64,000 bases of DNA from an uncultured Clostridia bacterium (GTDB lineage Bacteria; Bacillota; Clostridia; Oscillospirales; Ruminococcaceae): NCBI GenBank assembly GCA_948473085.1, contig CAOKWH010000010.1, positions 1 to 64,000 on the forward strand, written 5' to 3'. Within the stretch, counting starts at the first letter, position 1; each line of letters starts with the position of its first letter. A program made the position numbers and the translations under genes. Shown one piece after another: positions 49,881-58,490 of this stretch. The notes under the pieces were generated by a model. That model was given only the letters and a program-made list of their open reading frames with translations, ran no database searches and was not told where the DNA came from.

Positions 49881-50609
49881 ATGAAACAGAAATTACCTGC
49901 ACTTATGCTGGCTGCTGCGCTCAGCCTTGGCCTGACTGCCTGCGGCGGGGAGCCGTCCTTCACAGCCGGTACAGACAAACCCTATGTGGTGGGCATCTGC
50001 CAGCTCACGCCGCATCCGGCGCTGGATGAAGCTACCCGGGGTTTTCAGGATGCCTTGGAGGAGGCGCTGCCCGGACAGGTACAGTTTGATGTACAAAATG
50101 CCGCCAACGACCCCGCCACCTGCTCCACCATTGCCAACGGCTTTGTTTCCAAGAATGTGGACCTGATTTTGGGCAACGCCACCCCTGCCCTTCAGGCGGC
50201 GGCCGCTGCCACCGGGGATATTCCGGTACTGGGCACAGCAGTGACCGAATACGGTGTGGCGCTGAACCTCGGCAGCTTTGACGGCACTGTTGGGGGGAAT
50301 ATTTCGGGCACTTCCGACCTGGCGCCGCTGGATGAGCACACCGCCGCCCTGGATCCCAAAACAGCGGCCCGGGTGCTGGAACTGTCCAACCGCATTGTGG
50401 AAGAAAACCGGCTGACTACCTTGATGGTTACCCACAATATGCGGGACACCATTGCCCACGGCAACCGGCTGATTATGATGTACAGCGGCCGGGTGGTGAT
50501 TGATATATCCGGCGAAGAAAAAAAGAAGCTGACGGTGCCCCAGCTGCTGGAGCTGTTTAACCAGGCGAGCGGATCGGATGAGGCGGACGACAAGCTGCTG
50601 CTCTCCTGA
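49881..50609 (+). CDS. Chimeric ABC protein: binding protein fused to ATPase tail
   Basis: 242 residues. Residues 1-150 are a lipoprotein (lipobox Leu-Thr-Ala-Cys, Cys21) of the TrpX/YtrX-like ABC substrate-binding family, with Val-Gly-Ile-Cys-Gln-Leu-Thr-Pro-His-Pro-Ala-Leu-Asp and, at 144, Gly-Thr-Ser-Asp-Leu. Exactly there the sequence turns into the end of an ABC ATPase: Leu-Asp-Glu-His-Thr-Ala-Ala-Leu-Asp-Pro-Lys-Thr (D-loop), then Met-Val-Thr-His-Asn-Met (H-loop, His185). The permease and most of both partners are missing. An in-frame deletion of about 2 kb (or an assembly collapse) is the simplest explanation. It cannot transport as it stands. Confidence 0.85.
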   Translation: MKQKLPALMLAAALSLGLTACGGEPSFTAGTDKPYVVGICQLTPHPALDEATRGFQDALEEALPGQVQFDVQNAANDPATCSTIANGFVSKNVDLILGNATPALQAAAAATGDIPVLGTAVTEYGVALNLGSFDGTVGGNISGTSDLAPLDEHTAALDPKTAARVLELSNRIVEENRLTTLMVTHNMRDTIAHGNRLIMMYSGRVVIDISGEEKKKLTVPQLLELFNQASGSDEADDKLLLS

Positions 50610-50678
50610 AAACAGGAAGGATAGGCGGAAACTGGAAGGCGGAGCAGGAATTTAGCAGGATTTTCCCAGCAGATATTC

Positions 50679-50707
50679 TTGTCCTTTCTCTCGGGTTGTG
50701 TTAAAAT
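50679..50707 (+). promoter_or_regulatory. Promoter of the MFS gene
   Basis: TTGTCC (50679-50684), 17 bp, TAAAAT (50702-50707). Confidence 0.6.
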
Positions 50708-50757
50708 AAACAATATCCGGTTTTGGGCAGACGATTGAGAGGAAGAGGGTTATAGCA

Positions 50758-52002
50758 ATGTCCGAAAAGAAGAAATTCCACTATGGATGGGTTATCTGCT
50801 TTGTGGGATTTATCAATATGTGCTTTGTTGTTTGCATTGTGCAGAACTGTGTGGGAATGTTTGTAAAACCAGTGAGCGAAAGCCTGGGGGTCAGCCGGAG
50901 TGTCTTTAGTTTGACCACTACATTTTTCTCGGTGGCGGCTATGTGCATGTCCGCTATGGTGGGCAGGCTGTACAACCGCTTTGGCATTAAGCGCGTGATG
51001 ATGGTGGCCTCGGCACTGCTGCCCGTATTCTATGGGCTGTACAGTGTGGCGCCCACCATTCCGCTGTTCTATGTCATCGCCTTTTTGTGCGGGCTTACTG
51101 CCACTTCTATGACTACCATTGCAACCTCTACCTTGATGTCCAACTGGTTCAGCGAAAAGCGTGGCTTTGCCATGGCCATTGCGGCCACTGGGTCGGGCAT
51201 TGGCGGCATCTTTATGAACCCGTTCATCGGCTGGCTGATAACCAGCTTTGGCTGGAAGGCCGCCTATCTGATACTGGCTGTTATCATGGCCGCCGCCATT
51301 ATCCCCTGCAGCTTTTTCCTGGTGAAGGAGCGCCCGGCCGATGTGGGGCTGGAGCCCTATGGCGGCCCGTTTAAGGTGGCGTCCAGCGGCGTGGCCGAGG
51401 GTATGACAATGGAGGAGGCCCGCCATAGCGCCGTGCTGTGGCTGTTCCTGCCGGTGGCCCTGGTTATTGGGGCGAGCTGCACCTGCATTATGCAGCACTC
51501 GGTGTCCTATTTTACCGATATTGGGTACGACTATACCTTTGCCTCCGGCATGGCATCGGTTATCACAGCCAGCCTTGCCATTGGCAAGATGATAATCGGC
51601 TCGCTGATGGACCGCATTGGCGGCTGCAAGGGGGCGACGGTATCGCTGCTCTGCTTCCTGGTTGCCTTCCTGCTCTATGGCTTTGTGGAAAACCGCATTG
51701 CGCTCTATATTGCAACCGGAATTGTGGGCTTTGGTCTCTCCTTTTCGGCAGTGGCCATGCCGGTGCTCAGCCAGGATTTGTTCGGCCGCCGGGATTATGC
51801 CAACATCTATGGTATAGTAATGGTATCCAGCTCGCTGGGCGGTGCCCTGGGCAGCCCGATTATTGCCGCTGTGTATGACATGCTGGGCAGCTACAAGCTG
51901 GCCTGGAATGTGCTGGCCGGCCTGACTGTACTGTGCATCGTACTGGTAAATACCGTGTTCCGCCTGAAGGCCCGCCGGGAGGAGCAGAGCGTTACTGCAT
52001 AA
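50758..52002 (+). CDS. MFS transporter, OFA/monocarboxylate-like
   Basis: 414 residues, 12 predicted membrane segments in two halves around a central cytosolic loop (about 195-225). The N-terminal Tyr-Gly-Trp-Val-Ile-Cys and Gly-Val-Ser-Arg-Ser-Val-Phe-Ser, and Arg-Phe-Gly-Ile-Lys-Arg between helices 2 and 3, fit the oxalate/formate antiporter and monocarboxylate branch of the MFS. The substrate is probably an organic acid (inference). It is monocistronic. Confidence 0.88.
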   Translation: MSEKKKFHYGWVICFVGFINMCFVVCIVQNCVGMFVKPVSESLGVSRSVFSLTTTFFSVAAMCMSAMVGRLYNRFGIKRVMMVASALLPVFYGLYSVAPTIPLFYVIAFLCGLTATSMTTIATSTLMSNWFSEKRGFAMAIAATGSGIGGIFMNPFIGWLITSFGWKAAYLILAVIMAAAIIPCSFFLVKERPADVGLEPYGGPFKVASSGVAEGMTMEEARHSAVLWLFLPVALVIGASCTCIMQHSVSYFTDIGYDYTFASGMASVITASLAIGKMIIGSLMDRIGGCKGATVSLLCFLVAFLLYGFVENRIALYIATGIVGFGLSFSAVAMPVLSQDLFGRRDYANIYGIVMVSSSLGGALGSPIIAAVYDMLGSYKLAWNVLAGLTVLCIVLVNTVFRLKARREEQSVTA

Positions 52003-52004
52003 AT

Positions 52005-52035
52005 AAAAAAAGCCCCGTTTAGTCGGGGCTTTTTC
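52005..52035. terminator. Bidirectional terminator
   Basis: AAAAAGCCCCG and CGGGGCTTTTT form a stem between the convergent genes. Confidence 0.92.
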
Positions 52036-52039
52036 AGTT

Positions 52040-52822
52040 TTAGTGGGTTGCCAACAGCTGTTTGCTGTAGGAATCAAAGGCACCTTCTGCCAATACATTG
52101 CCGCCGTTGGTATCAATGGCGGGGTTGCGCTCCAGCAGCATTTTTATCAGGGCTTCGCCGGCTTTCCGGTCGGTGTCGGAGAGGACGGTAACCCCATTGG
52201 CGCCCAGCAGCCGGATGGCCAGGTTATCAATCCGCTTGGGGTGCTTTGTGCCGGCGGTGATCATATAGCTGTACATCTCCAGGCAGCAGGCCCGCAGGTC
52301 GGCCACCCGCAGAACAGTCTGGGCAGGGTCGGCCAGATAGATATAATCCCGGGTGAGCAGCCCATCCTTGTTGGTGGCGTTGGAGAGCGCCCGGTCCAGC
52401 CCGGAGGTAAGCTTTAAAATATAGCAGTCCGGCTGAACAGCCTGGCGCTCAAACTCCTCAATCTCCTGCTCGGACAGCTTGCTCTGCTTGGCGGAGCCGG
52501 CAATATAGTCCCGGTGGGTTTTGCGCAGCTCCTTTGTGACGAAAAACAGCACAGCCCCCATGCCCAGTGTTATTAAGGCAAAAAATCCGCAGACAACCAT
52601 GCCTACTGTCTGCATTTCGCTATCGCCTTCGGCTATAATCTCCAGCAGGGTTCTGACCGATACAAACAGCCCGCCGGCACCGAACAAAAAGAAGAGGCCA
52701 AGGGTGATAATACCAACAATGCCCCGCCGGGTCATCGTCTTTTTTACACCCTGGAACACCGAATCATTGGGAAAATGCTTTTTTACATAAAAGTCGCTCA
52801 TCGTCTGAAAAAAATCTTCCAT
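52040..52822 (-). CDS. Hypothetical membrane protein
   Basis: 260 residues from ATG 52822 (GGAGGG 8 nt upstream). Two adjacent membrane helices (about 35-60 and 70-95) are followed by a cytosolic alpha/beta domain with Cys-Tyr-Ile-Leu-Lys-Leu and Tyr-Ile-Tyr-Leu-Ala-Asp-Pro. That domain looks like a PH/YcxB-type fold reading ligand near the membrane, but I cannot assign it. The role is unknown. Confidence 0.65.
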   Translation of the reverse strand: MEDFFQTMSDFYVKKHFPNDSVFQGVKKTMTRRGIVGIITLGLFFLFGAGGLFVSVRTLLEIIAEGDSEMQTVGMVVCGFFALITLGMGAVLFFVTKELRKTHRDYIAGSAKQSKLSEQEIEEFERQAVQPDCYILKLTSGLDRALSNATNKDGLLTRDYIYLADPAQTVLRVADLRACCLEMYSYMITAGTKHPKRIDNLAIRLLGANGVTVLSDTDRKAGEALIKMLLERNPAIDTNGGNVLAEGAFDSYSKQLLATH

Positions 52823-53128
52823 CCTGGATCCCTCCAAATCAAATTTTTGCCGTCCGCCCCGACAGAGGGTGAGGACGGCCCTTCAATAGCGAATTTATTG
52901 TAATACATCTCTCAGGGGCTTGTCAATAGAATCACAATCCCTGTCAGGCCAAAGGATGGCCGGTATGAAACAAGGGCATTTAGATAAAAAAGACAGTTCC
53001 CGGCAGGAAGAAAGTCTGCTATTCTAAATACTATTACATGCCAATATACCGGACATAGTCCTGCACCGACATCAGCGGCATACAACCGACGAACCGTAGA
53101 GTGTGGGCAATCCTGTTGTATAAAAGGA
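52823..53128. other. Gene-free region
   Basis: 306 bp between the membrane protein start and the terminator of the DUF362 gene. A 23-codon open frame at about 52963 has no good ribosome-binding site. Nothing else is recognised. Confidence 0.5.
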
Positions 53129-53160
53129 AAAAGCGGCAAGCCTGGCAGCTTGCCGCTTTT
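53129..53160. terminator. Terminator of the DUF362 gene
   Basis: AAAGCGGCAAG and CTTGCCGCTTT form an 11-bp stem with A/T flanks on both sides. Confidence 0.88.
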
Positions 53161-53179
53161 GATGTGGTTGCGATGAAAA

Positions 53180-54319
53180 TTAGAGTTTAATCAGTTCATA
53201 CTCCCGGGAGCCCAGGCCGATGCGCTCGCCATGGATGAGCTGTTCCTCCCAGCAGGTTTCGGGATGGACAACATGGAAGTGCCCATGCTCATCGTTGTGG
53301 TGGTCACAGCCGGCAGCATCGGTCAGTGCCGTGTTCTGCAAAATGGGTGCTGCATTGACAGCATCGGCGCAGGCCTGGTCCAGGGCCACCGGATCCAGCC
53401 CGCAGAAGATGCCCACATTGGGTACAATGGGGGCGTCCGACTGGTTGGCACAGTCACAGGTGGGGGAAACATCCATAACCAGAGAGATATGGAAGCAGGG
53501 GCGATCCTTCACTACGGCCAGGGTATACTCGGCAATCTTGTGGTTCAGCACCTCCCGGGCCTCATCCCACATGGGCTGGATGGCATCCTGGTTGCAGGCG
53601 CCAATGCAGCGGCCGCAGCCTACACAGCGGTCCTGGTTGATGATGGCCTTGGGGAATTTTTCTGCCGGGTCTGCTGCCGGGAAGGTGATGGCGTCGTGGG
53701 CGCAATTTTTGGCGCACTGTTTACAGCCAACACACTGCTGGGCGTCCACCTCCGGCTTGCCGGCTGCGTGCTGTTCCATCTTGCCGGCCCGGCTGCCGCC
53801 GCCCATGCCCAGGTTTTTCAGGGCGCCGCCAAAGCCGGATTGCTCGTGCCCTTTAAAGTGGGTGAGGGAGATAACCACATCGGCATCCATCAGTGCCCGG
53901 CCAATTTTGGGGGCGGGGCAGTAGGTCATGCCTTCCAGCGGAACCTCCACCTCGTCGGTGCCTTTGAGCCCATCGGCAATGATGACATGCGCTCCCACAG
54001 TCAGAGGGGAAAAGCCGTTGATATAGGCTGAATCGATGTGGTCCAGCGCGTTTTTGCGCCCGCCCACATACAGGGTGTTGCAGTCGGTGAGAAAAGGCTT
54101 GCCGCCGCGCTTGCGGATAAAATCCACCACGGTTTTTACATAGGTGGGGCGGATAATGGCGGTGTTGCCCGGTTCGCCCAGGTGCATTTTAATCGCTACA
54201 AATTTGTTTTGCAAATCCATCTTGGCCAGCTCGCTCCGCTCCAGCAGCCGCTCCAATTTTGTCAGCATGCTAATTGTGCCGTGGGTGCGCATATCGGTCC
54301 AGTATACCTTTGCTGCCAT
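53180..54319 (-). CDS. DUF362 domain protein with two [4Fe-4S] motifs
   Basis: 379 residues. A DUF362 domain surrounds a bacterial two-cluster ferredoxin insert: Cys-Val-Gly-Cys-Lys-Gln-Cys-Ala-Lys-Asn-Cys (about 197) and Cys-Val-Gly-Cys-Gly-Arg-Cys-Ile-Gly-Ala-Cys (about 232). A His/Asp-rich loop lies near residue 340 (Cys-Asp-His-His-Asn-Asp-Glu-His). The family is common in anaerobes with unclear function. AAGGAG precedes the ATG. Confidence 0.9.
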   Translation of the reverse strand: MAAKVYWTDMRTHGTISMLTKLERLLERSELAKMDLQNKFVAIKMHLGEPGNTAIIRPTYVKTVVDFIRKRGGKPFLTDCNTLYVGGRKNALDHIDSAYINGFSPLTVGAHVIIADGLKGTDEVEVPLEGMTYCPAPKIGRALMDADVVISLTHFKGHEQSGFGGALKNLGMGGGSRAGKMEQHAAGKPEVDAQQCVGCKQCAKNCAHDAITFPAADPAEKFPKAIINQDRCVGCGRCIGACNQDAIQPMWDEAREVLNHKIAEYTLAVVKDRPCFHISLVMDVSPTCDCANQSDAPIVPNVGIFCGLDPVALDQACADAVNAAPILQNTALTDAAGCDHHNDEHGHFHVVHPETCWEEQLIHGERIGLGSREYELIKL

Positions 54320-54597
54320 CCAAAAAATCTCCTTTCACTTCTGTCCTGTCCTTATGTAATAAGGAAAAACTTTTCCGGCTGGGTTTTTATGCTGTCCCAC
54401 GCCTTCAAATGATCCCATATCTCTCAGTATAGCGGAAGATGGGCGCAATTTCCAATGCCTATTAAAAATACCATGGTATTTGTTTTTTGCATATCTAAGG
54501 CGGAGTTTAAACAGAGGGACAAAAAAGACGCCGAAACCCGTTTGATGGATTTTTGGCATCTTTGCAAAGAGTGGTTAAAATCGATATTTTTCAGCGA

Positions 54598-54705
54598 CGA
54601 AAAAAGCCGCCGGCAGGGCGGCACTCGCAAAAAGTTGGTAGCGCCGCGGTGGCGTCGTGAGCGCGCTTGCAAGCGAACAGCCACAGCAAGCGTGACTTTT
54701 TGCGA
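54598..54705. repeat. MITE-like element with terminal inverted repeats
   Basis: TCGCAAAAAGT (54625-54635) and ACTTTTTGCGA (54695-54705) are perfect 11-bp inverted repeats bounding 81 bp with further GC-rich stems. On the minus strand it is followed by GCCGCC-CTGCC-GGCGGC-TTTTTT (54600-54622), a strong terminator. It has no coding content and lies downstream of the tRNA gene. Confidence 0.55.
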
Positions 54706-54731
54706 AAAAGGAGGAGCAGCGAAATGAGCGC

Positions 54732-54783
54732 GCTCCGACTTATAAAACAAGTCGGAGCAAGCCGATATGCAGCTTGCTCCGAC
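54732..54783 (-). terminator. tRNA terminator with three mutually pairing arms
   Basis: Reading the minus strand: GTCGGAGCAAGC, then GCTTGCTCCGAC (12-bp stem), then TTGTTTTAT, a normal tRNA terminator. A third arm, AAGTCGGAGC, can pair with the second instead. Confidence 0.75.
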
Positions 54784-54784
54784 A

Positions 54785-54861
54785 TGGCGTCGCTAAGAGG
54801 ATTTGAACCTCCGGCCTACCGCTTAGGAGGCGGTCGCTCTATCCAGCTGAGCTATAGCGAC
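54785..54861 (-). tRNA. tRNA-Arg (anticodon CCT)
   Basis: 77 nt including an encoded CCA. Acceptor stem GTCGCTA/TAGCGAC, D arm AGCTCAGCTGGATAGAGC, anticodon stem ACCGC/GCGGT with loop CTCCTAA giving anticodon CCT (reads AGG), and T arm GGAGGTTCAAATCCTC. The cloverleaf is complete. Confidence 0.96.
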
Positions 54862-55115
54862 ATAATAGGATAAAAGGCGATAGCTTTCAAAGCGTATTTT
54901 GAAAGGCAGAGAAAAATTTACCCTAAATATTGTACATTATGTCCAACTACTTTGTCAACTGTATTTCAATTATATTGCTTTGTTGGAAATATAAAAGGAA
55001 TGTGGCCGGACCACTTTTAAAACAGGGATAGAAGTGATATATTATTGATAGATTAAATTGGGGGCGAAAAGCCCGATGGAAGGAAATATTGCCGGAAAGA
55101 TGGTGAAACAATTCA

Positions 55116-55541
55116 TTGCGAAGAGAAAAATCCTGCGGTGCGCTTGTCTATCGCATTAAAAATGGAGAGGCAGAGCTGCTGCTGTTAAAACATCGCTTTG
55201 GCGGCCACTGGTCCTTTCCCAAAGGCCATGTGGAGGAGGGGGAGACCGAAACAGAAACGGCCCTGCGGGAAGTGTGGGAGGAAACCGGCCTGCACATTGC
55301 ACTGGAAAAGGGGTTCCGCCAAAGTGTGGAGTATTATCCCCGCCCCAATGTGCGCAAGCAGGTGGTCTATTTTTTAGGGCAGGCGGACAGCGGAAAAGCC
55401 CGCTGCCAGGAGGAGGAAATCAGCGAAATTCGCTGGACCCCGCTGAAAAACGCCCACCGGGAAGTGACTTTCCGGAATGATAAAAACCTGATTAGCCATG
55501 CTAAGAAGTTTTTGAGAAAAAAGTTTGCCGGCGAGCGGTAA
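55116..55541 (+). CDS. Nudix hydrolase
   Basis: 141 residues. The Nudix box is intact: Gly-x5-Glu-x7-Arg-Glu-Val-x-Glu-Glu-x-Gly (about 38-60). An opening Ser-Cys-Gly-Ala-Leu-Val-Tyr segment and Trp-Ser-Phe-Pro-Lys-Gly-His are like diadenosine-polyphosphate or dATP-type members. TTG start, with GGTGA 9 nt upstream, is moderately supported. KtrB follows 34 bp later. Confidence 0.88.
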   Translation: MRREKSCGALVYRIKNGEAELLLLKHRFGGHWSFPKGHVEEGETETETALREVWEETGLHIALEKGFRQSVEYYPRPNVRKQVVYFLGQADSGKARCQEEEISEIRWTPLKNAHREVTFRNDKNLISHAKKFLRKKFAGER

Positions 55542-55575
55542 GCCATGGCAGAACAAAGGAAAGAGGATTGCAAGT

Positions 55576-56937
55576 TTGGACAAATTTACAAAGGATGATA
55601 AGAAGAAAAAAGCCGCTGCGGCCCAGCCTACCCGTGTGATCTGTTTTAGTTTCGCTTTGGTTATTTTGGTGGGCACCGTGCTGCTTTGCCTGCCGTTCTC
55701 CTCGGCTGATGGGCAGTTTACCCCTATTCTGAACAGCCTGTTTACCGCTACCTCGGCCACCTGTGTAACCGGGCTGGTTGCTTATGACACCTTTACCCAC
55801 TGGTCCCGGTTTGGGCAGGGCATTATCCTGCTGCTCATCCAGGTGGGAGGGTTGGGCCTGGTTACCTTTTCCACCTTTTTTTCGGTTGTGGTGGGGCGGA
55901 AATTGGGCCTGCGGGAGATGCAGCTGGCCCAGGAATCCATCAATTTTGGTTCGGTGGCCAACATCAACCGGCTGCTGCGCAATGTGGTTGGCGCTGTGCT
56001 GGCAGTGGAAGGGGTTGGTGCCCTGCTGATGATGCTCACCTTTGTGCCGGAATATGGGGCCGAAGGGGTGTTTATCTCCTGCTTTTTGGCTGTTTCCGCC
56101 TTCTGTAACGCGGGCTTTGATATTTTAGGCTTCCAGGGGGAGTATTCCTCCCTCAGCAACTATAATGGCGTGCCGGTGGTGATGGGTACCATTATGCTGC
56201 TGATTGTCCTGGGCGGCTTGGGGTTTGCTGTCTGGCAGGACCTGGCGGTGTATCACAGCAGCAAAAAGCTGACACTGCAAACCCGGGTGGTGCTGGCCAT
56301 GACAGCGGCCCTGATTCTGCTGGGGGCGGTGGTGTACTGGCTGTATGAATGGAATGGCACAATGGCGCACCTCACCTTTTGGGAGAAAATTACGGCGGGC
56401 CTGTTCCAATCGGTGACCACCCGAACAGCCGGCTTTAATTCCATTGATTATGCTGCAATGAACCCCATTACCAAGGGTATTAGCATCCCGTTTATGTTTA
56501 TTGGCGCGGCCCCCGGTTCCACCGGCGGCGGTGTAAAAATTACTTCCTTTGCTGTGCTGATTATGACAGTGGCGTCGGTGCTGCGGGGCCGGGAAGAGGT
56601 GGTGCTCTGGAACCGCAGGGTGGACAAGAGCGTGGTGTACAAGGCGGTTACCATTGTCACTTTGGGGGTTGGCCTGATCGTGGCGGCCAGCTTTACCCTT
56701 TCGGCCCTGATGCCTGCCTGTAGCTTTTTGGATATTATTTTTGAGTGTACCTCTGCCTTTGCCACAGTGGGCCTCAGTGTGGGCGTTACCGGGCAGGCAG
56801 GGCTTCTGCCCAAGCTCATTTTAATATTGCTGATGTTTTTGGGCCGCGTGGGACCAATATCCTTTGCCCTGTCCCTGACAACCACCCCCGGCAGCCGCAA
56901 GGAAATCATTCCCGAAGGCAAAATTGTTGTGGGCTGA
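55576..56937 (+). CDS. ktrB: Potassium uptake protein, TrkH/KtrB family
   Basis: 453 residues, the four M1-P-M2 repeats of a cation translocation subunit. Selectivity loops include Ala-Thr-Cys-Val-Thr-Gly-Leu (about 63), Phe-Cys-Asn-Ala-Gly-Phe-Asp (about 179), Thr-Arg-Thr-Ala-Gly-Phe-Asn (about 285) and Ala-Thr-Val-Gly-Leu-Ser (about 397), each with the central Gly. It needs a regulatory KtrA/TrkA partner, which is not adjacent. TTG 55576 was chosen for the AAAGAGG site. Confidence 0.93.
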   Translation: MDKFTKDDKKKKAAAAQPTRVICFSFALVILVGTVLLCLPFSSADGQFTPILNSLFTATSATCVTGLVAYDTFTHWSRFGQGIILLLIQVGGLGLVTFSTFFSVVVGRKLGLREMQLAQESINFGSVANINRLLRNVVGAVLAVEGVGALLMMLTFVPEYGAEGVFISCFLAVSAFCNAGFDILGFQGEYSSLSNYNGVPVVMGTIMLLIVLGGLGFAVWQDLAVYHSSKKLTLQTRVVLAMTAALILLGAVVYWLYEWNGTMAHLTFWEKITAGLFQSVTTRTAGFNSIDYAAMNPITKGISIPFMFIGAAPGSTGGGVKITSFAVLIMTVASVLRGREEVVLWNRRVDKSVVYKAVTIVTLGVGLIVAASFTLSALMPACSFLDIIFECTSAFATVGLSVGVTGQAGLLPKLILILLMFLGRVGPISFALSLTTTPGSRKEIIPEGKIVVG

Positions 56938-56948
56938 TAGAGAACCGA

Positions 56949-56983
56949 AAAAGGCTGCCTGTTTTTTAGCAGGCAGCCTTTTG
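56949..56983. terminator. Bidirectional terminator
   Basis: AAAGGCTGCCTG and CAGGCAGCCTTTT form a 12-bp stem. Confidence 0.92.
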
Positions 56984-57011
56984 GGGAAAAGGGCATGGAA
57001 GGGCTGGCAGT

Positions 57012-57197
57012 TTAGGACTTCATCATATAGGACATATCATTGACAAAGCTGCCCACATTCTTCATTGCGCGGTCAGCGGCTTTTTTCATTTTGCGGCGCT
57101 GTCTGGCAGTGGTCATATTGCTGGCGGCATACATTGCGGTGCCAGCGGCAATGCCCAGGGCCAGGCCGGCCACAGCGTTTGTAGTGGAACGGTTCAT
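57012..57197 (-). CDS. Small YtxH-like envelope protein
   Basis: 61 residues. An N-terminal Gly/Ala-rich membrane segment (Ala-Gly-Leu-Ala-Leu-Gly-Ile-Ala-Ala-Gly-Thr-Ala) is followed by a strongly basic amphipathic helix and a Met-rich end. AAAGGGGTGA precedes the ATG. This resembles the small YtxH-type proteins of Firmicutes. The function is unknown. Confidence 0.7.
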   Translation of the reverse strand: MNRSTTNAVAGLALGIAAGTAMYAASNMTTARQRRKMKKAADRAMKNVGSFVNDMSYMMKS

Positions 57198-57540
57198 GCT
57201 TTCACCCCTTTATTTTTGATACAGCTTGTGCTGCAACAATAGCTTGCCCCATCCGGCGGCATTTTTGCATGGATTTTAGGTGTAATATTTGTGAAAACAG
57301 CAGATTTTTAGGCCGGAAAACCGGACAGGATGGAAAAGGGGAAGCAGATTTTCTTTCTACATATTGCACTTATCTAAGGAGAAGTGTATACTTACTTTTA
57401 GTGAATATTACATTAAAAAAACTGCCCTTTTGACTATGACCCAAATTTGTTGTTTTTATGCCCAATTAAATGGAAAATAAATGCAGATCATATGTTAAAA
57501 ACGACAAGAAAAGCAGCTGAAGAAAAGGCGGGCGCCTGCT
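57198..57540. other. Gene-free AT-rich region
   Basis: About 340 bp between the divergent small protein and the pyridoxamine kinase. It holds AGGCCGGAAAACCGGAC, a small stem near 57311, and TATAC-rich tracts near 57387. No gene or known riboswitch is seen. Confidence 0.5.
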
Positions 57541-57569
57541 TTGTAAAGCGGACATTTTGGGGTTATAAT
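57541..57569 (+). promoter_or_regulatory. Promoter of the pyridoxamine kinase operon
   Basis: TTGTAA (57541-57546), 17 bp, TATAAT (57564-57569). Confidence 0.75.
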
Positions 57570-57598
57570 CAAAGTGCAGAGTGAACGGAGGAAACACG

Positions 57599-58459
57599 AT
57601 GAACAGACCAAAAAGAGTGGCGGCAATACAGGATATGTCCGGTTTTGGAAGATGCTCCCTAACTGTTATCCTTCCGGTGCTCTCGTCCATGGGAGTACAG
57701 GTAACCCCCATCCCAACTGCGATCCTTTCCACCCATACCGGCGGCTTTGGCGAAGTGGTAATGCGGGACCTTACCGAGTATATCCAGCCCTGCCTGGAGC
57801 ACTACAAACGCCAGAATATCGACTTTGAATGTATTTACAGCGGTTTTTTGGCGTCGGAGGCGCAGGTGGATCACTGCCTGGAGTTTTTTAAAAGCTATCC
57901 CCAGGCAATCAAGGTGGTGGATCCGGTAATGGGCGACCATGGCAAGGCGTACAAAACCTACACCAAGGCCATGCAAAGCCGTATGTCCGAGCTGGTGCAG
58001 GTGGCGGATTTGATTACCCCGAATGTTACCGAGGCTTATATCTTGCTGGGGGAGGAGTATAACCACAGCCCCATCACCCGCACCCAGGCCAAAAGTATGC
58101 TGGTGCGCCTATCCGAGATGGGCCCCCGGTATGTGGTTATTACCGGGATGCAGCTGGCGTCCGGTACTATGACCAATGTAGGGTATGACCGGGAGCGCAA
58201 CGCCTTTTGGATGGTGCCCTGCGAATATGTCCCGGTCAGCTACCCTGGTACGGGGGATATCTATGCCAGTGTGCTCATCGGCGGTTTTCTCTCCGGCGAC
58301 AGCCTGCCCATTGCAATGGACCGGGCTACCCGTTTTGTGGAACTTTCCATCCAAACCACCTTCAGCTATGGCACCGATACCCGGGAGGGTGTTATGCTGG
58401 AGAAAACCCTGGGCTGGCTGACCACTCAAACCGTGTTGGGAGGGTATCAAATCCTCTAA
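57599..58459 (+). CDS. Pyridoxamine kinase (PdxY/PdxK type)
   Basis: 286 residues, ribokinase fold. It opens Ala-Ala-Ile-Gln-Asp-Met-Ser-Gly-Phe-Gly-Arg-Cys-Ser-Leu, characteristic of the PdxY-like clostridial kinases. It has Asp-Pro-Val-Met-Gly-Asp (about 108), Thr-Pro-Asn-Val-Thr-Glu-Ala and the anion-hole Pro-Gly-Thr-Gly-Asp (about 218). It salvages pyridoxal/pyridoxamine to the 5'-phosphate. ATG 57599 follows GGAGG. An ECF S component is encoded next. Confidence 0.9.
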   Translation: MNRPKRVAAIQDMSGFGRCSLTVILPVLSSMGVQVTPIPTAILSTHTGGFGEVVMRDLTEYIQPCLEHYKRQNIDFECIYSGFLASEAQVDHCLEFFKSYPQAIKVVDPVMGDHGKAYKTYTKAMQSRMSELVQVADLITPNVTEAYILLGEEYNHSPITRTQAKSMLVRLSEMGPRYVVITGMQLASGTMTNVGYDRERNAFWMVPCEYVPVSYPGTGDIYASVLIGGFLSGDSLPIAMDRATRFVELSIQTTFSYGTDTREGVMLEKTLGWLTTQTVLGGYQIL

Positions 58460-58490
58460 CTCAATTTATAACAGTTTGAAGGTGTATATT

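Noticed and set aside
54455..54727. 90-codon open frame between the DUF362 gene and the tRNA
   Set aside because: It runs through the inverted-repeat element and its terminator, is highly basic, and lacks a ribosome-binding site.
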